This document shows, one piece after another, positions 24,735 to 33,526 of a stretch of 59,239 nt of DNA. Origin of the DNA: a virus; the IMG/VR virus record IMGVR_UViG_3300033153_005246, positions 1 to 59,239 of that record. The stretch is one strand, 5' to 3'. The notes under the pieces are model-generated. The model worked only from the letters and a program-made list of their open reading frames with translations. It did not search any database and was not told the origin of the DNA. The stretch's first letter is position 1. Every line of letters begins with the position of its first letter. The position numbers and the translations under genes are program-made.

Positions 24735-25151
24735 CTAAAGATTATTAATGAGTTCAGAAATATCGCCAATTTCTAATTCTGTTTGTTTGTCGGCTGAAAG
24801 TAAGCTATCAAGCTTTTTCTCAAGAGTTGTCATTTCTTTTACTTTCTTCTTATATTTTTCTACTTCAACTCTACTTTTTAGATCTGAAATCCAATCCCCA
24901 AGTAGGTAACCATCATACTTAAACTCATCTTGAATATTAAGATCTTTAGCAGAGAGCAATAAGGTGTTTACAGTGATGAGTAGATGTTGTAATTCAACAC
25001 CTTTCAATGTGTTGATATTATATCTTCTACCTTCTACAGTAATGGAACAATTGGTTGTGGTTGTAACCTTAACACTAACCTCAGATATTTCCTTCTTCTT
25101 TTTTACAATACCCTCTTTTAATTCAATAATCTTATTATCATTCTTACTCAT
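24735..25151 (-). CDS. Unknown phage protein with coiled-coil ends
   Basis: The 138-residue protein has a beta hairpin (TTTTNCSITVEGRRYNINTL, about 32-51) between two charged helical segments. No catalytic or metal motif is visible. It overlaps the next gene by eight bases. Confidence 0.55.
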   Translation of the reverse strand: MSKNDNKIIELKEGIVKKKKEISEVSVKVTTTTNCSITVEGRRYNINTLKGVELQHLLITVNTLLLSAKDLNIQDEFKYDGYLLGDWISDLKSRVEVEKYKKKVKEMTTLEKKLDSLLSADKQTELEIGDISELINNL

Positions 25152-26292
25152 TTTCTTCCTCCATAATGATTTCTTTTACACTAATATTATATCCCCTAGA
25201 TGTCCTGTGAATTTTACCATTAGATAAGTAATCATTCTTGTAATTACAATCCCCATTGTCAAATAGATCTTTTATAGAAGTGTATGTTGCAAGTATTGTT
25301 TCTTTACGATCCCAATAACCTCTAATTTGATCCTCTGTGTACTTTTGAAATATATCATCTTCTTTATTCTTTCTTATTTTAAATAAGACTCCATCGGAAG
25401 TGAAGAACTCTTTACACCAATAATGCTCCATAGAACCACCAAACTCTTTCGTGAAATCTTCATAAGAATATTTCTTCACTTTAGTGGTTTCCCCTAATCC
25501 AACAAATGATTTCTGATGCTCTAATGCTTCCATAAGTTCAGGGTATTCAGGGTGTATATCTTCCCTGATACAATATACGATTTTCTGAGGAACAGAAGTA
25601 ATTGTGTTCGCAAATAAAGAAGTAAAACTCTCATAATAATTTTTATACCACCTACTTCGATCCTGATTTGCACCAGCTTCGGTTTGCTTAACATCTGCAA
25701 ACCAATGTTTCTTAATCATAGGCTTATCTTCTTTTTGCCTATAACTGTCATATTCAATAAATCTCCCAAGATAGATCCATTCCTGCTCTTGTTTAGTCAT
25801 ATAAGTATGCCCAACAACCAAATCCTTTGCCTTTACAGTTGTATTGCTTAAAAGTATTTTAGAAGTACTGCACCATTCAGAATATTCAGGGGCATCTATT
25901 GGGATAAGCCAAAGCTCAGTCCCTTCCCAACCATAAACAAATTCTCCTTCAAGTCCCTTTCCTTTAATACTATTTGTATTCTCAAGAATAAAAAGAAGAT
26001 TAGGCACTGAAATTTCAAATTCAAACCCTCTCGGATCGTAAACTCTCGTATATGTTTGTCTAGTATTCCAACCACTCCAACTTGTACCACCCACCTTCTT
26101 ATTTAGAACAAACCCTTCTATAGGGGAATTAGCATACTCATCTTTCCCAAGATCTTTTTTTCTCCAACTATTCCATGATGTCTCTTTTCTAAGTTTGTCT
26201 TTCTCATCATAGTAAATTACATAAGCTAATTTCCCTGTGTATGTGTCCTCTCTATTATTATATCCTGATGTTATCTTATTTGGTATAAACAT
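25144..26292 (-). CDS. Large conserved-looking phage protein, unknown
   Basis: The 382-residue protein starts MFIPNKITSGYNNREDTYTG with GGGGG upstream. It is rich in W and Y, mostly beta, and contains GHTYMTKQEQEWIYLGRF. There is no membrane helix or known active site. Its size and good start support expression. Function unknown to me. Confidence 0.6.
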   Translation of the reverse strand: MFIPNKITSGYNNREDTYTGKLAYVIYYDEKDKLRKETSWNSWRKKDLGKDEYANSPIEGFVLNKKVGGTSWSGWNTRQTYTRVYDPRGFEFEISVPNLLFILENTNSIKGKGLEGEFVYGWEGTELWLIPIDAPEYSEWCSTSKILLSNTTVKAKDLVVGHTYMTKQEQEWIYLGRFIEYDSYRQKEDKPMIKKHWFADVKQTEAGANQDRSRWYKNYYESFTSLFANTITSVPQKIVYCIREDIHPEYPELMEALEHQKSFVGLGETTKVKKYSYEDFTKEFGGSMEHYWCKEFFTSDGVLFKIRKNKEDDIFQKYTEDQIRGYWDRKETILATYTSIKDLFDNGDCNYKNDYLSNGKIHRTSRGYNISVKEIIMEEENE

Positions 26293-26301
26293 TGTATCCC
26301 C

Positions 26302-26514
26302 CTATAAATAAGTATCATATAGTTCTTCAAGATTATTTACAGCTATTTCTAACGTATCATATTTATCCAAATCAGACTTTTTGTATTCTCCTGTCTTTAA
26401 GTATTTAATAGCAGTATTATGATCTTTGGAATCATTTTTACCAAACAAACCGTATTCTGGCAATCTATCTCTTTCTTCTTCTAGTGCTTTAATCAATAAT
26501 TCTTTTTTATCCAC
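26302..26514 (-). CDS. Small helical protein, first gene after a promoter
   Basis: The GTG at 26514 with AAAGGAG upstream lies just downstream of the promoter at 26537-26565 and is preferred to upstream in-frame starts, the farthest of which lies within the promoter. The product is 70 residues, acidic and helical (DKKELLIKALEEERDRLPEYG). Function unknown. Confidence 0.6.
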   Translation of the reverse strand: MDKKELLIKALEEERDRLPEYGLFGKNDSKDHNTAIKYLKTGEYKKSDLDKYDTLEIAVNNLEELYDTYL

Positions 26515-26536
26515 ATTATCTCCTTTCATTTCATAC

Positions 26537-26565
26537 AGTATAACATGACTTCTATTTCTTGTCAA
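26537..26565 (-). promoter_or_regulatory. Sigma70-type promoter
   Basis: On the - strand: -35 TTGACA (26560-26565), 17-bp spacer, -10 TATACT (26537-26542). It overlaps the 3' end of the Cys-rich gene and drives the operon starting at 26514. Confidence 0.85.
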
Positions 26566-26690
26566 GCCTTAATTAAAATATTTCCTGCAACTTTACAACT
26601 ACCATCTATGCAGAGATAATTGCACTTACAATAACCTAATACACATCTAAAAGATCTATCTGAATAAAACTTACATCTAACTGTACTCAT
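26562..26690 (-). CDS. Small Cys-rich protein (42 aa)
   Basis: The ATG near 26690 is chosen because the frame upstream overlaps the neighbouring gene. The product has six Cys residues (VRCKFYS, FRCVLGYCKCNYLC, SCKV), suggesting one or two zinc sites. The ribosome-binding site is weak, so the start is uncertain. Confidence 0.5.
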   Translation of the reverse strand: MSTVRCKFYSDRSFRCVLGYCKCNYLCIDGSCKVAGNILIKA

Positions 26691-26955
26691 CATCAGCCCA
26701 TTTATGCCAATCAAATTCACATTCTCCCATTTCTTGACATAAGTCAGCATCCATATTACATTCAGGACATTCAGGAACTTCTATTGTAATTTTTGTTCCT
26801 GCTGGAAAACTTTTAGGATCTAGTTCAATAGTACCTAATTCATCCATTTCTTCATCATAAAAAGATCCTATCCATTGTGGCATATGTTCCTCACAATTCT
26901 TACCACCGTATACATCTGGCTTCATTTCCGCTGTTGCGATTGTTGTATATTTCAT
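26677..26955 (-). CDS. Acidic zinc-site protein, unknown
   Basis: The 92-residue protein has CPECNMDADLCQEMGEC (a four-Cys cluster, about 63-79) and a very acidic C-terminus. The start uses AAGGA and overlaps the dNMP kinase stop by one base. Function unknown. Confidence 0.6.
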   Translation of the reverse strand: MKYTTIATAEMKPDVYGGKNCEEHMPQWIGSFYDEEMDELGTIELDPKSFPAGTKITIEVPECPECNMDADLCQEMGECEFDWHKWADDEYS

Positions 26956-27527
26956 CAAACATCCTTATAATAAATCTGGGGATATACCATTGCAATTTTA
27001 GCTTCTAATCCTTCTATACCAGAATCATTGTGTAATGTGTAATCTGGGATAATCTGATCCATTTCCTGCTCAGATGAATGTTGGTCTGTTGAAACTAATC
27101 CTTCTCTTTTTATCTTAAGAATATGTCCTCCCATTTCTTTAAGAATTTTAAATTCGTTAAGAAAACGAACATCTGATATTACTACATCTGCTCCTTTCGG
27201 TAGGCTTTCATACCAGTATTGGAATCTTTTGCACCACAGATTGTTTCCAATGATTTCATTAAAAGTTTTATTGAGAGTAGGAAAGAATTCTCTCATAGTT
27301 TCTGTTCCAAATACTTGCTGTATTTCTCTTCCACTCATACCCCATCGTTCATCTACAACTTCTTTTTGATCACCATTTATTTGGCTGTCTGACATCAAGA
27401 ATGTATCTGCTACGAAGTTCTTTATAGGAGAAGCAAATTTGTACTTCACAAATCCATGCTGTCTAATTAGATAGTCTGCGACTACATCTTTTCCTGCAAA
27501 TTTTTTACCTGTTATTCCTATGATCAT
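26955..27527 (-). CDS. Deoxynucleoside monophosphate kinase
   Basis: The 190-residue protein has a P-loop GKKFAGKD at 7-14 and the phage dNMP-kinase signature SGREIQQVFGTETMREFF, followed by VVISDVRFLNEFKILKEMGG. It phosphorylates dNMPs (T4 gp1 class), turning nucleotides from ThyX or DNA breakdown into dNDPs. The homing endonuclease gene upstream overlaps it by four bases. Confidence 0.85.
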   Translation of the reverse strand: MIIGITGKKFAGKDVVADYLIRQHGFVKYKFASPIKNFVADTFLMSDSQINGDQKEVVDERWGMSGREIQQVFGTETMREFFPTLNKTFNEIIGNNLWCKRFQYWYESLPKGADVVISDVRFLNEFKILKEMGGHILKIKREGLVSTDQHSSEQEMDQIIPDYTLHNDSGIEGLEAKIAMVYPQIYYKDV

Positions 27528-28276
27528 ACTGTTTTATCCTCCTCATATCGAAACTTTTTAAAATATCTTTTCTCAGCATTTATTCGTACTTCTTTTGCTC
27601 TTTCAAAATCAGAGTAGTATCCCAAAGCAATATACTGGTTATACACTCTTATCTGTACTTGCCATTTTTTATTTCTTTTATGCCAAGAAACACCTCGTAA
27701 TCCAGAAGTGTTTGCTTTGGTATTTCCCTTATTCCATTTATTTTGAAAAGAGGAGGCTATTCTTAAATTGGTTTTTAAATTGTTTAATTTATCAGTGTCT
27801 TTATGATCTATTTCTAAATCTTCTGGTGCACCCATAATAAGTCTGTGTAAATAAACTGTTTTATTAGAATCTCTGTATCTGCTGATAACATAACCATTTT
27901 TACTTAAGTTCCAACAGAAACTTTTTACTAAATGGTAGTCTGTTTCTTCTATTTTTGTATATTCTTTTTTTAAAGTTCCTTGCTTATTATAGAAATAAAT
28001 ATATATGGTATTCCCTACTCTTTTAATTTTATTTCGCACAGTGCGGTTTAATTTAGCTTGTTCAGCCATGAAACACCCACAACTAGTTGATTTCCCAGAT
28101 AATAAACTATATCGTGAAATAGATTTCACATTCCCACAGATACATTTGCACATGTATTTCCATTTAGAAGGAGCATTTGGCTTTTTCTGTTTAGAATTGG
28201 AATCTGCCTCAATAATTTCCCATCTACCAAATTTCTCTCCTTGTAGTAAATATTTTGGATGTTTATACTGTCTCAT
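27524..28276 (-). CDS. HNH-AP2 homing endonuclease, copy 1
   Basis: A 250-residue protein in three parts. The N-terminal zinc-type module starts KHPKYLLQGEKFGRWEII and contains CKCICGN...SCGC. The central HNH nuclease has LHRLIMGAPEDLEIDHKD and KTNLRIASSFQN. The C-terminal AP2 DNA-binding domain has GLRGVSWHKRNKKWQVQI and GYYSDFERAKE. The HNH His and Asn/Asp residues are present, so it looks active. It is wedged between dNMP kinase and the RNA ligase with overlaps at both ends. Two paralogues lie at 29396-30148 and 56525-57301. Confidence 0.85.
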   Translation of the reverse strand: MRQYKHPKYLLQGEKFGRWEIIEADSNSKQKKPNAPSKWKYMCKCICGNVKSISRYSLLSGKSTSCGCFMAEQAKLNRTVRNKIKRVGNTIYIYFYNKQGTLKKEYTKIEETDYHLVKSFCWNLSKNGYVISRYRDSNKTVYLHRLIMGAPEDLEIDHKDTDKLNNLKTNLRIASSFQNKWNKGNTKANTSGLRGVSWHKRNKKWQVQIRVYNQYIALGYYSDFERAKEVRINAEKRYFKKFRYEEDKTV

Positions 28277-29381
28277 CTTTCTTACTCCATTTAATCATAT
28301 ACTCAGGAGATTTTGCTTTAAATCCAATATTTTGATCAGTCATTGATCTCCATACAAACCCTTCTCTTTTTGTATTACCAAATACTGATTTACCATTAGC
28401 ATCGGATAACACTTCTTCTATAGTATTTGGTAATAAAATATTCCAAGCATAAACAGGAACTGTTTCAAATCCATATTCATCACTAAATCCTATCATTTCA
28501 TAATAATCTAAAGTTCTCCCAGTGGCACTATCACTTACTTTAAATACAAATAATCGTGGAGTTTTAAACTTATATATATTTTTCTGAACACCTTCTTTAC
28601 AAATTTCCCCATGAATTGCGTATTTAATTCCGGTATCCTTATAAGCTTTTCTGAGTATTTTTTCTATTTCATACTGTTTACTTATCTGATCCCAATTACT
28701 ACCATCACCATCAAATCTCATAGCATTGTGAGAATAGAGTCTATACTCAGGATTCTTTTTGTTTCCATAAAGCATAAAACAAGAACTTTGTCCTTCCATT
28801 TTTTCTGCTTTATAGTATAGTTCTTCTGGCTTATTTTCCTTAAGCCAATTAAATACTTTTTGAACATTTGTCTCATTACTTTTCTGTATGGTATCAGGAT
28901 ATGTATTTTTAGATTTTTTCTTACCAAGAATTATATTTCTGAATACTTTATATTTTAACAAGAAGTTGGTGAATTTCCCATACTTCTTTTTGCTTGTATT
29001 AACAGATATTTCTTCGGGAGCATATTTTCTAGCACCTAATTTATCTGCTATAACTGTACCCACTTTTAATTTATGTCCATTTTGCAGTAAACTAAGAGGG
29101 AGACACAATCCTTGGCTAAAGACACCTGCCATTAACATATTTCTTATTCTAAAACCATCATAAAGAGAAGAGTAACAACGTGCTCTCAGAAACTCCAATT
29201 CTGGTCTAGGTTTTAATACTACATCATATTCTACATATATAGTGTAATCTCCAATAGTGTAATCTCCTTTAGTTACGATTACTTTCCATCCATGATCTAT
29301 TTCCGCTAATTCAATTCTGTCTTTTCCCAAAATAGGCTCCAAGCCAGTAATAACTGATATGTATACAAGATCTCTACCCAT
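28263..29381 (-). CDS. RNA ligase (Rnl5/DraRnl type)
   Basis: The 372-residue protein has an N-terminal OB-fold-like domain (1-120), a linker, and a nucleotidyltransferase domain: motif I K-MEG (K194 in YKAEKMEGQSS), IHGEICKEGVQKN, RLFVFKV, motif IV REGFVWR and motif V FKAKSPEYMIKW. An OB domain before the catalytic domain is the Deinococcus Rnl layout, which seals 3'-OH/5'-phosphate nicks in RNA. A likely task is repair of tRNAs cut by host anticodon nucleases; a kinase-phosphatase partner is not recognised in this window. Confidence 0.8.
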   Translation of the reverse strand: MGRDLVYISVITGLEPILGKDRIELAEIDHGWKVIVTKGDYTIGDYTIYVEYDVVLKPRPELEFLRARCYSSLYDGFRIRNMLMAGVFSQGLCLPLSLLQNGHKLKVGTVIADKLGARKYAPEEISVNTSKKKYGKFTNFLLKYKVFRNIILGKKKSKNTYPDTIQKSNETNVQKVFNWLKENKPEELYYKAEKMEGQSSCFMLYGNKKNPEYRLYSHNAMRFDGDGSNWDQISKQYEIEKILRKAYKDTGIKYAIHGEICKEGVQKNIYKFKTPRLFVFKVSDSATGRTLDYYEMIGFSDEYGFETVPVYAWNILLPNTIEEVLSDANGKSVFGNTKREGFVWRSMTDQNIGFKAKSPEYMIKWSKKDETV

Positions 29382-29395
29382 AATTTCTCCTCTAT

Positions 29396-30148
29396 TTAAT
29401 ATTCATTTCTACATACACTAGCAGAAAACTCTTCGTGATATCTTTTCTCAGCTAATTTTCTAGTTTCTACTGCTTTTGAAAAAGACGAGAAATATCCCAA
29501 ATGATACTGCTTTTTATTTAACACAATAAATGGCAAGCATTTATTGTTTCTACAATGCCATGTTACTCCGGTAGCACCAGAAGTATTATTTGATTGTATT
29601 TTATGATTCCTATTATTCTCTTTGCTATTACAAATCCTTAAATTTTCTTTTTTGTTATTTAATGGACTGCCATCTATATGATCTATAACTAGATTTCCAG
29701 AATAATCTAAAATAAATCTATGTATTCTTGTAATTTTTTTATTGATTGGAGCACAAACATAATCCCTATCTGTGGTGTGCCAACAATAATCTTTTACTTT
29801 AGAGTAATCTTCTTTATCTATAACTATCTTTTTTTGAGAATCGTTACTACTTACTATAAGTATTGAATCTTCTAATGTTATAATTTTATTTTTCTTTTTG
29901 TTGGCTTCTTTTGTCTTTTTTATTGCAAGACACCCACAACTCTTTACATGTCCTCTACATATGGTATTTTTAGACAAGGTAACAATATTCCCACAAACAC
30001 ATTCACATGTATATTTCCAACTTGATGGTGGGATCATTTTTCCATTTATAAACTTAGATTGTTTGTCAAGATTAATAACAGTTAAACAATTAAATACCAT
30101 TCCCGAAGATAGATATTTAGGATACTTGCTACAAGATACCTCTCTCAT
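29396..30148 (-). CDS. HNH-AP2 homing endonuclease, copy 2
   Basis: The 250-residue paralogue has the same three-part build: CSKYPKYLSSGMVFNCLTVI, a zinc-type CECVCGN...SCGC, HNH core IHRFILDYSGNLVIDHID and KENLRICNSKEN, and a C-terminal AP2 domain with GATGVTWHCRNNKCLPFI and GYFSSFSKAVE. It flanks the RNA ligase on the side opposite copy 1. Intact reading frame and AGGA start site suggest activity. Confidence 0.85.
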   Translation of the reverse strand: MREVSCSKYPKYLSSGMVFNCLTVINLDKQSKFINGKMIPPSSWKYTCECVCGNIVTLSKNTICRGHVKSCGCLAIKKTKEANKKKNKIITLEDSILIVSSNDSQKKIVIDKEDYSKVKDYCWHTTDRDYVCAPINKKITRIHRFILDYSGNLVIDHIDGSPLNNKKENLRICNSKENNRNHKIQSNNTSGATGVTWHCRNNKCLPFIVLNKKQYHLGYFSSFSKAVETRKLAEKRYHEEFSASVCRNEY

Positions 30149-30480
30149 TCCATCCTCCTATTTTTTAACACTTTAAAATTTCCTATGTTTCCTTTTCTAT
30201 CAATATAATCTATTAACAATTTCACCCACATCTTCGGAGTAATTAACTTTATACCAGTTTTTGAATCCAATTCTGTTACATATACTTTTGGAGTATAATA
30301 ACCATAATGTAATATATCTAGTATAGATCTAGTACCAAAATAATCTTTATCAGCTTTATGTCTTGTGTCCAGCATAATTAGAACTTGAAATAGTACAGAA
30401 TCTATATTAGAATATATTTCAGATGTTGTTACTTTAATGGCTGATCTCCTTCCTTCTTTTCCAACTAAATATACTTGCAT
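30145..30480 (-). CDS. Unknown phage protein
   Basis: The 111-residue basic protein is alpha/beta with no metal or catalytic motif. It has a GGAG start and overlaps copy 2 of the homing endonuclease by four bases. Function unknown. Confidence 0.55.
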   Translation of the reverse strand: MQVYLVGKEGRRSAIKVTTSEIYSNIDSVLFQVLIMLDTRHKADKDYFGTRSILDILHYGYYTPKVYVTELDSKTGIKLITPKMWVKLLIDYIDRKGNIGNFKVLKNRRME

Positions 30481-30695
30481 TTCACTCTCCTCACCTCATC
30501 CACTGCTTTCTGAACATTCCTCCAATTAGCAATCTCTTTTAGTATTTCAGGTTCATTCATAAATAGCATGGAAATAACTTCCACAGATTCTGCTACACCA
30601 AATCGTTCAACCAAAGCTTTTGCTAAATCATCCCAACTCCAACTTTCATCATCAAATAAGTTTCTAAATACTTCTTTCATTTTACTACCATCCAT
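30465..30695 (-). CDS. Small helical protein, unknown
   Basis: The product is 76 residues, or 71 if the second ATG (MKEVFRN) is used; neither has a strong ribosome-binding site, and coupling to the upstream gene is likely because the frames overlap. It is helical with WSWDDLAKALVERFGVAESV, which could be a small HTH-like fold. Confidence 0.5.
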   Translation of the reverse strand: MDGSKMKEVFRNLFDDESWSWDDLAKALVERFGVAESVEVISMLFMNEPEILKEIANWRNVQKAVDEVRRVKCKYI

Positions 30696-30937
30696 TCACT
30701 CACAGTTTTTGTCACTTCGTATTCAACTAAAGACACCTCATCTGCTTCCTGATCTTCATAGTAGTTTTCCTGAGATTCTGTTAGACCCTGTTCCCATTCA
30801 AGAGCAAAGTGTTTCCCATCCACTTCAACTATAGTTTTGTTGGTTCTACTCCAACGTCTGTCTTCTCCCTTAATAGTTTCAACATCATTTTCCCAAACTA
30901 ATTTCTCGACTTCGTTTTCTGTAAACTTCCTTTTCAT
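30677..30937 (-). CDS. Acidic phage protein, unknown
   Basis: The 86-residue protein has the pattern TIVEVDGKHFALEWEQGLT followed by a very acidic stretch. It resembles small conserved phage proteins but has no known role. AAGGAG precedes the start, and it overlaps neighbours on both sides by a few bases. Confidence 0.6.
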   Translation of the reverse strand: MKRKFTENEVEKLVWENDVETIKGEDRRWSRTNKTIVEVDGKHFALEWEQGLTESQENYYEDQEADEVSLVEYEVTKTVSEWMVVK

Positions 30938-31356
30938 AATTTCTCCTTTAATTTTATTAGTTCTTTCTTATATATAGTCAGATTATCTTCCATAGATTGA
31001 ATCTGCTTTTTGAGTCTTATTTCATTTTTTATTTTAGTTTCTTTTTCCTGATCTTCCCAGTATTTATCAAAATATTCCTGATCAACTAATCCAAGATCTA
31101 AAGCTTCTTCGGATTCTATGGTAGGAAGTATATTCCCATCATCATCACGAACAATACCATCTGCAATAGCAACTTCACTACAATTATTAAAGGAGCATGA
31201 TGGTTCATCATCACCATAATAATAAGCATCTATTTCGGTAAAAATAATCCCTTTATTTGTTTTAATGATAATTGTTTCTGAATCTATTTTGAGTGCCTCG
31301 ATGATTGCTCCTACGGCAGTGTTTTCATTTAAACATTTTAGTTTCATTATTTGCAT
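30934..31356 (-). CDS. Unknown acidic protein with C-terminal coiled coil
   Basis: The 140-residue protein is beta-rich over its first 70 residues (ETIIIKTNKGIIFTEIDAYY) and ends in a coiled coil (IRLKKQIQSMEDNLTIYKKE). Start with GGAG. No known motif. Confidence 0.55.
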   Translation of the reverse strand: MQIMKLKCLNENTAVGAIIEALKIDSETIIIKTNKGIIFTEIDAYYYGDDEPSCSFNNCSEVAIADGIVRDDDGNILPTIESEEALDLGLVDQEYFDKYWEDQEKETKIKNEIRLKKQIQSMEDNLTIYKKELIKLKEKL

Positions 31357-31366
31357 TTATTTCTCC

Positions 31367-31852
31367 TTAGTAAAATACTTCATCAAAACTGTAAATGTAT
31401 AGTATATCTTGAGTGTAATATTCATTTCCTAATTGGGCACTATAAACTATTCCATCGTAATGAACATTAATATGATTTCCCATCCCACCTTCTACAATTT
31501 TTCTACCAGAATATGTATTCACTATTACTAAATCCATTTTAATTCCAAAAACGATATACGCAATATTTTGAAATAATATTCCAAATTCGTCGCAGTCACC
31601 TGATCCCCTATTTAAAGTATCTTCTGGAGATGTAAATGTCTCAATCATGTCTTCTTTGTAATAAATCCTATGTTGAATCCACGCAGCTATACCTTTAAAT
31701 GATTTAATATCACTAAGATCATATTCAGCAAAATCATAATATTCCACACTTTCCAGCAAATCATAAACAGTTTCATCTATCAGTATAGAAAATAAGTTAC
31801 AGGATGATAAACTAATAATAACCACCACCAATAGTAATAATAACTTTTTCAT
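31367..31852 (-). CDS. Lipoprotein with transglutaminase-like cysteine protease fold
   Basis: A 161-residue protein whose signal peptide ends in lipobox SLSSC (about residue 18), so it should be lipidated and exported. The mature domain has the transglutaminase-like Cys in GSGDCDEFGILFQNI and His in GNHINVHYDGIV. Such domains cleave or cross-link peptides. It is expressed with replication genes rather than the lysis block, which suggests a host-surface role such as superinfection exclusion or envelope modification. Start with AGGAGGG. Confidence 0.7.
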   Translation of the reverse strand: MKKLLLLLVVVIISLSSCNLFSILIDETVYDLLESVEYYDFAEYDLSDIKSFKGIAAWIQHRIYYKEDMIETFTSPEDTLNRGSGDCDEFGILFQNIAYIVFGIKMDLVIVNTYSGRKIVEGGMGNHINVHYDGIVYSAQLGNEYYTQDILYIYSFDEVFY

Positions 31853-32229
31853 AATCCCTCCTGTTCCAAAATACTATGATAAGGACAATCTTCACTTATC
31901 CATCTTCTTTCTAAACCTAATAATTCACGATTGTCTAATGATGGGCACAGACACCCTGCAAGTTGTAATACATAGGTATGAAAGTTTTTGTCTCTATCAA
32001 ATCCCCAAAAATCTTGGAGTTTATATTCCATTTCAGTAAGTTCTTCTAGTATTTGCTTTGCATTTTCCTTATTTAATTCTTTATCTTCACACAGAATTTC
32101 TTCATAATCCAATAAAGAAGCTATTCCTATACGGATATCAAGTATATCCTTTAAGTTCTTCCAAACATCCTGTTTATCTAAAAGATGCTCGTTAATAGAA
32201 ACTTCTCTTCCATTGTATTTAATTAGCAT
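31849..32229 (-). CDS. Phage protein with C-x-CP ... CP-x-H metal-site pattern
   Basis: The 126-residue protein's C-terminal half reads DKNFHTYVLQ, GCLCPSLDNRE and SEDCPYHS: two CP elements with His nearby that look like a metal site. I recognise this as a recurring phage early-protein pattern without a known function. It overlaps the lipoprotein gene by four bases. Confidence 0.6.
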   Translation of the reverse strand: MLIKYNGREVSINEHLLDKQDVWKNLKDILDIRIGIASLLDYEEILCEDKELNKENAKQILEELTEMEYKLQDFWGFDRDKNFHTYVLQLAGCLCPSLDNRELLGLERRWISEDCPYHSILEQEGL

Positions 32230-33181
32230 TGGTTTCTCCTATTTCCAAAATATCTATATTACTTTTCAGAGCCTTAACCCCCAAATCCCTAACCTTAGTT
32301 TCAAGAAATCCTTCTATTTCAGCTTTAGCTTCTTTAACAGTGTCATCAACCTGCTCATTCCACTGAGAAGCTAGGAATGTAAACTGATTAGTCAATGTTC
32401 CAGTAACAGAATCTATCTCATTTAAAATCAAATCCTTTTCAGCTTTTGTAGGTGCTTTCTTAGCTGATAAAATAGTTTTAGTATCTGCTACAAGTGCTTC
32501 CATATTATTTTTAAGATTTTTCATCTCATCTTCAAATTCATTTTGAAACATTGCTCGTTTATCAACAAACTCAGGACGTTCAATCTGCTTTTTATCTGCA
32601 TATACTATAGTACATGGTGTACCATTGGAGTTCATACCAGATGTAAGCATTTCAGAAAATTGTGTGTAACTCATATTTATTTCTACAATAGGAGTGGGTT
32701 TTTCATGATACCAATCACTATTCAAATGTCTGTCAACTTCTGCCTCATGAATACTAATAGAAATACCACCATCATGTCGTATAGAACTACCAAAAAATGT
32801 AGGCTGTCCTCCTGTAAATCTATGAACTTTTATCATCCCGTAAGAAGGATGTGTAGCAGTTGATTTGTCTTTACATATTTCAGGAGAACTGATTCTGCCC
32901 ATAGCATCAAACTTACAGTATTGCCCACTTTCTGCTCTAAGAAAACAATTTTCTCTTTTTACATTTCTGATTTGTTTATCTTGCCATTCAGGGTAATATT
33001 CTATTTTACCATTCTGCTCAACACCAATGATTTTTACTTTTGCAGTAGAAATATTTACTAATGTTATCACTTTAGCTAAGTAATTGTACTGATAACCATT
33101 CTCAGTAGAAGAAAAATAAATAGAATCTCCTTCTTTTAAATCCTGAAATCTTACATCTCTATAGTTTATTATTTTATCCAT
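32219..33181 (-). CDS. Large conserved-looking phage protein with helical C-terminus
   Basis: The start MDKIINYRD has AAGGAGG upstream and is preferred over an in-frame GTG. The 320-residue product contains HPSYGMIKVHRFTGGQPTFF and EMLTSGMNSNGTPCTIVY, signatures of a widespread early phage protein of unknown function, followed by a helical C-terminal region of about 120 residues that may be an elongated coiled coil. Confidence 0.65.
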   Translation of the reverse strand: MDKIINYRDVRFQDLKEGDSIYFSSTENGYQYNYLAKVITLVNISTAKVKIIGVEQNGKIEYYPEWQDKQIRNVKRENCFLRAESGQYCKFDAMGRISSPEICKDKSTATHPSYGMIKVHRFTGGQPTFFGSSIRHDGGISISIHEAEVDRHLNSDWYHEKPTPIVEINMSYTQFSEMLTSGMNSNGTPCTIVYADKKQIERPEFVDKRAMFQNEFEDEMKNLKNNMEALVADTKTILSAKKAPTKAEKDLILNEIDSVTGTLTNQFTFLASQWNEQVDDTVKEAKAEIEGFLETKVRDLGVKALKSNIDILEIGETNAN

Positions 33182-33194
33182 TAAATTCTCCTCC

Positions 33195-33266
33195 TTAAAA
33201 ATATTCACTCAAAAATATTGCTGTACTAATGCACAATATAAACACACCTATAGTTATTATCTCCAT
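33195..33266 (-). CDS. Tiny membrane peptide (23 aa)
   Basis: The ORF starts ATG with AAGGAG seven bases upstream, about 20 bases after the predicted transcription start. The product is a single hydrophobic helix (IITIGVFILCISTAIFL). The strong signals make it more credible than its length suggests; it might also act as a leader peptide for the operon. Confidence 0.5.
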   Translation of the reverse strand: MEIITIGVFILCISTAIFLSEYF

Positions 33267-33290
33267 ATTATTTCTCCTTATCTACTACAA

Positions 33291-33319
33291 AGAATAACAC
33301 ATGTAGTAAGTTTTGTCAA
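33291..33319 (-). promoter_or_regulatory. Sigma70-type promoter
   Basis: On the - strand: -35 TTGACA (33314-33319), 17-bp spacer, -10 TATTCT (33291-33296). It drives the operon beginning with the tiny membrane peptide. Confidence 0.8.
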
Positions 33320-33331
33320 GTATTTTTATTT

Positions 33332-33526
33332 TTATTTTGCTCCTGCTGCTTTTGTAAAACCTTTCCCTTTAAAAATTGCATTAGCAGAAGTATAGGATCT
33401 TTTTAAACCACTATTACATTCTCTACAAACATTCTCTACAAGGAAATTTTCAATCTCTTCATATTCCATTCTCTCAACAATTATACTGTTGCACTTTACA
33501 CATTTAAATTCATAAGTCGCTATCAT
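33332..33526 (-). CDS. FmdB-type zinc-ribbon protein
   Basis: The 64-residue protein starts MIATYEFKCVKCNSIIVERM, then VCRECNSGLKRSYTSA and IFKGKGFTKA. The Y-x-F-x-C-x-x-C opening, the second CxxC and the 'FKGKGF' end match FmdB zinc ribbons, small regulators that probably bind nucleic acid. Confidence 0.75.
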   Translation of the reverse strand: MIATYEFKCVKCNSIIVERMEYEEIENFLVENVCRECNSGLKRSYTSANAIFKGKGFTKAAGAK

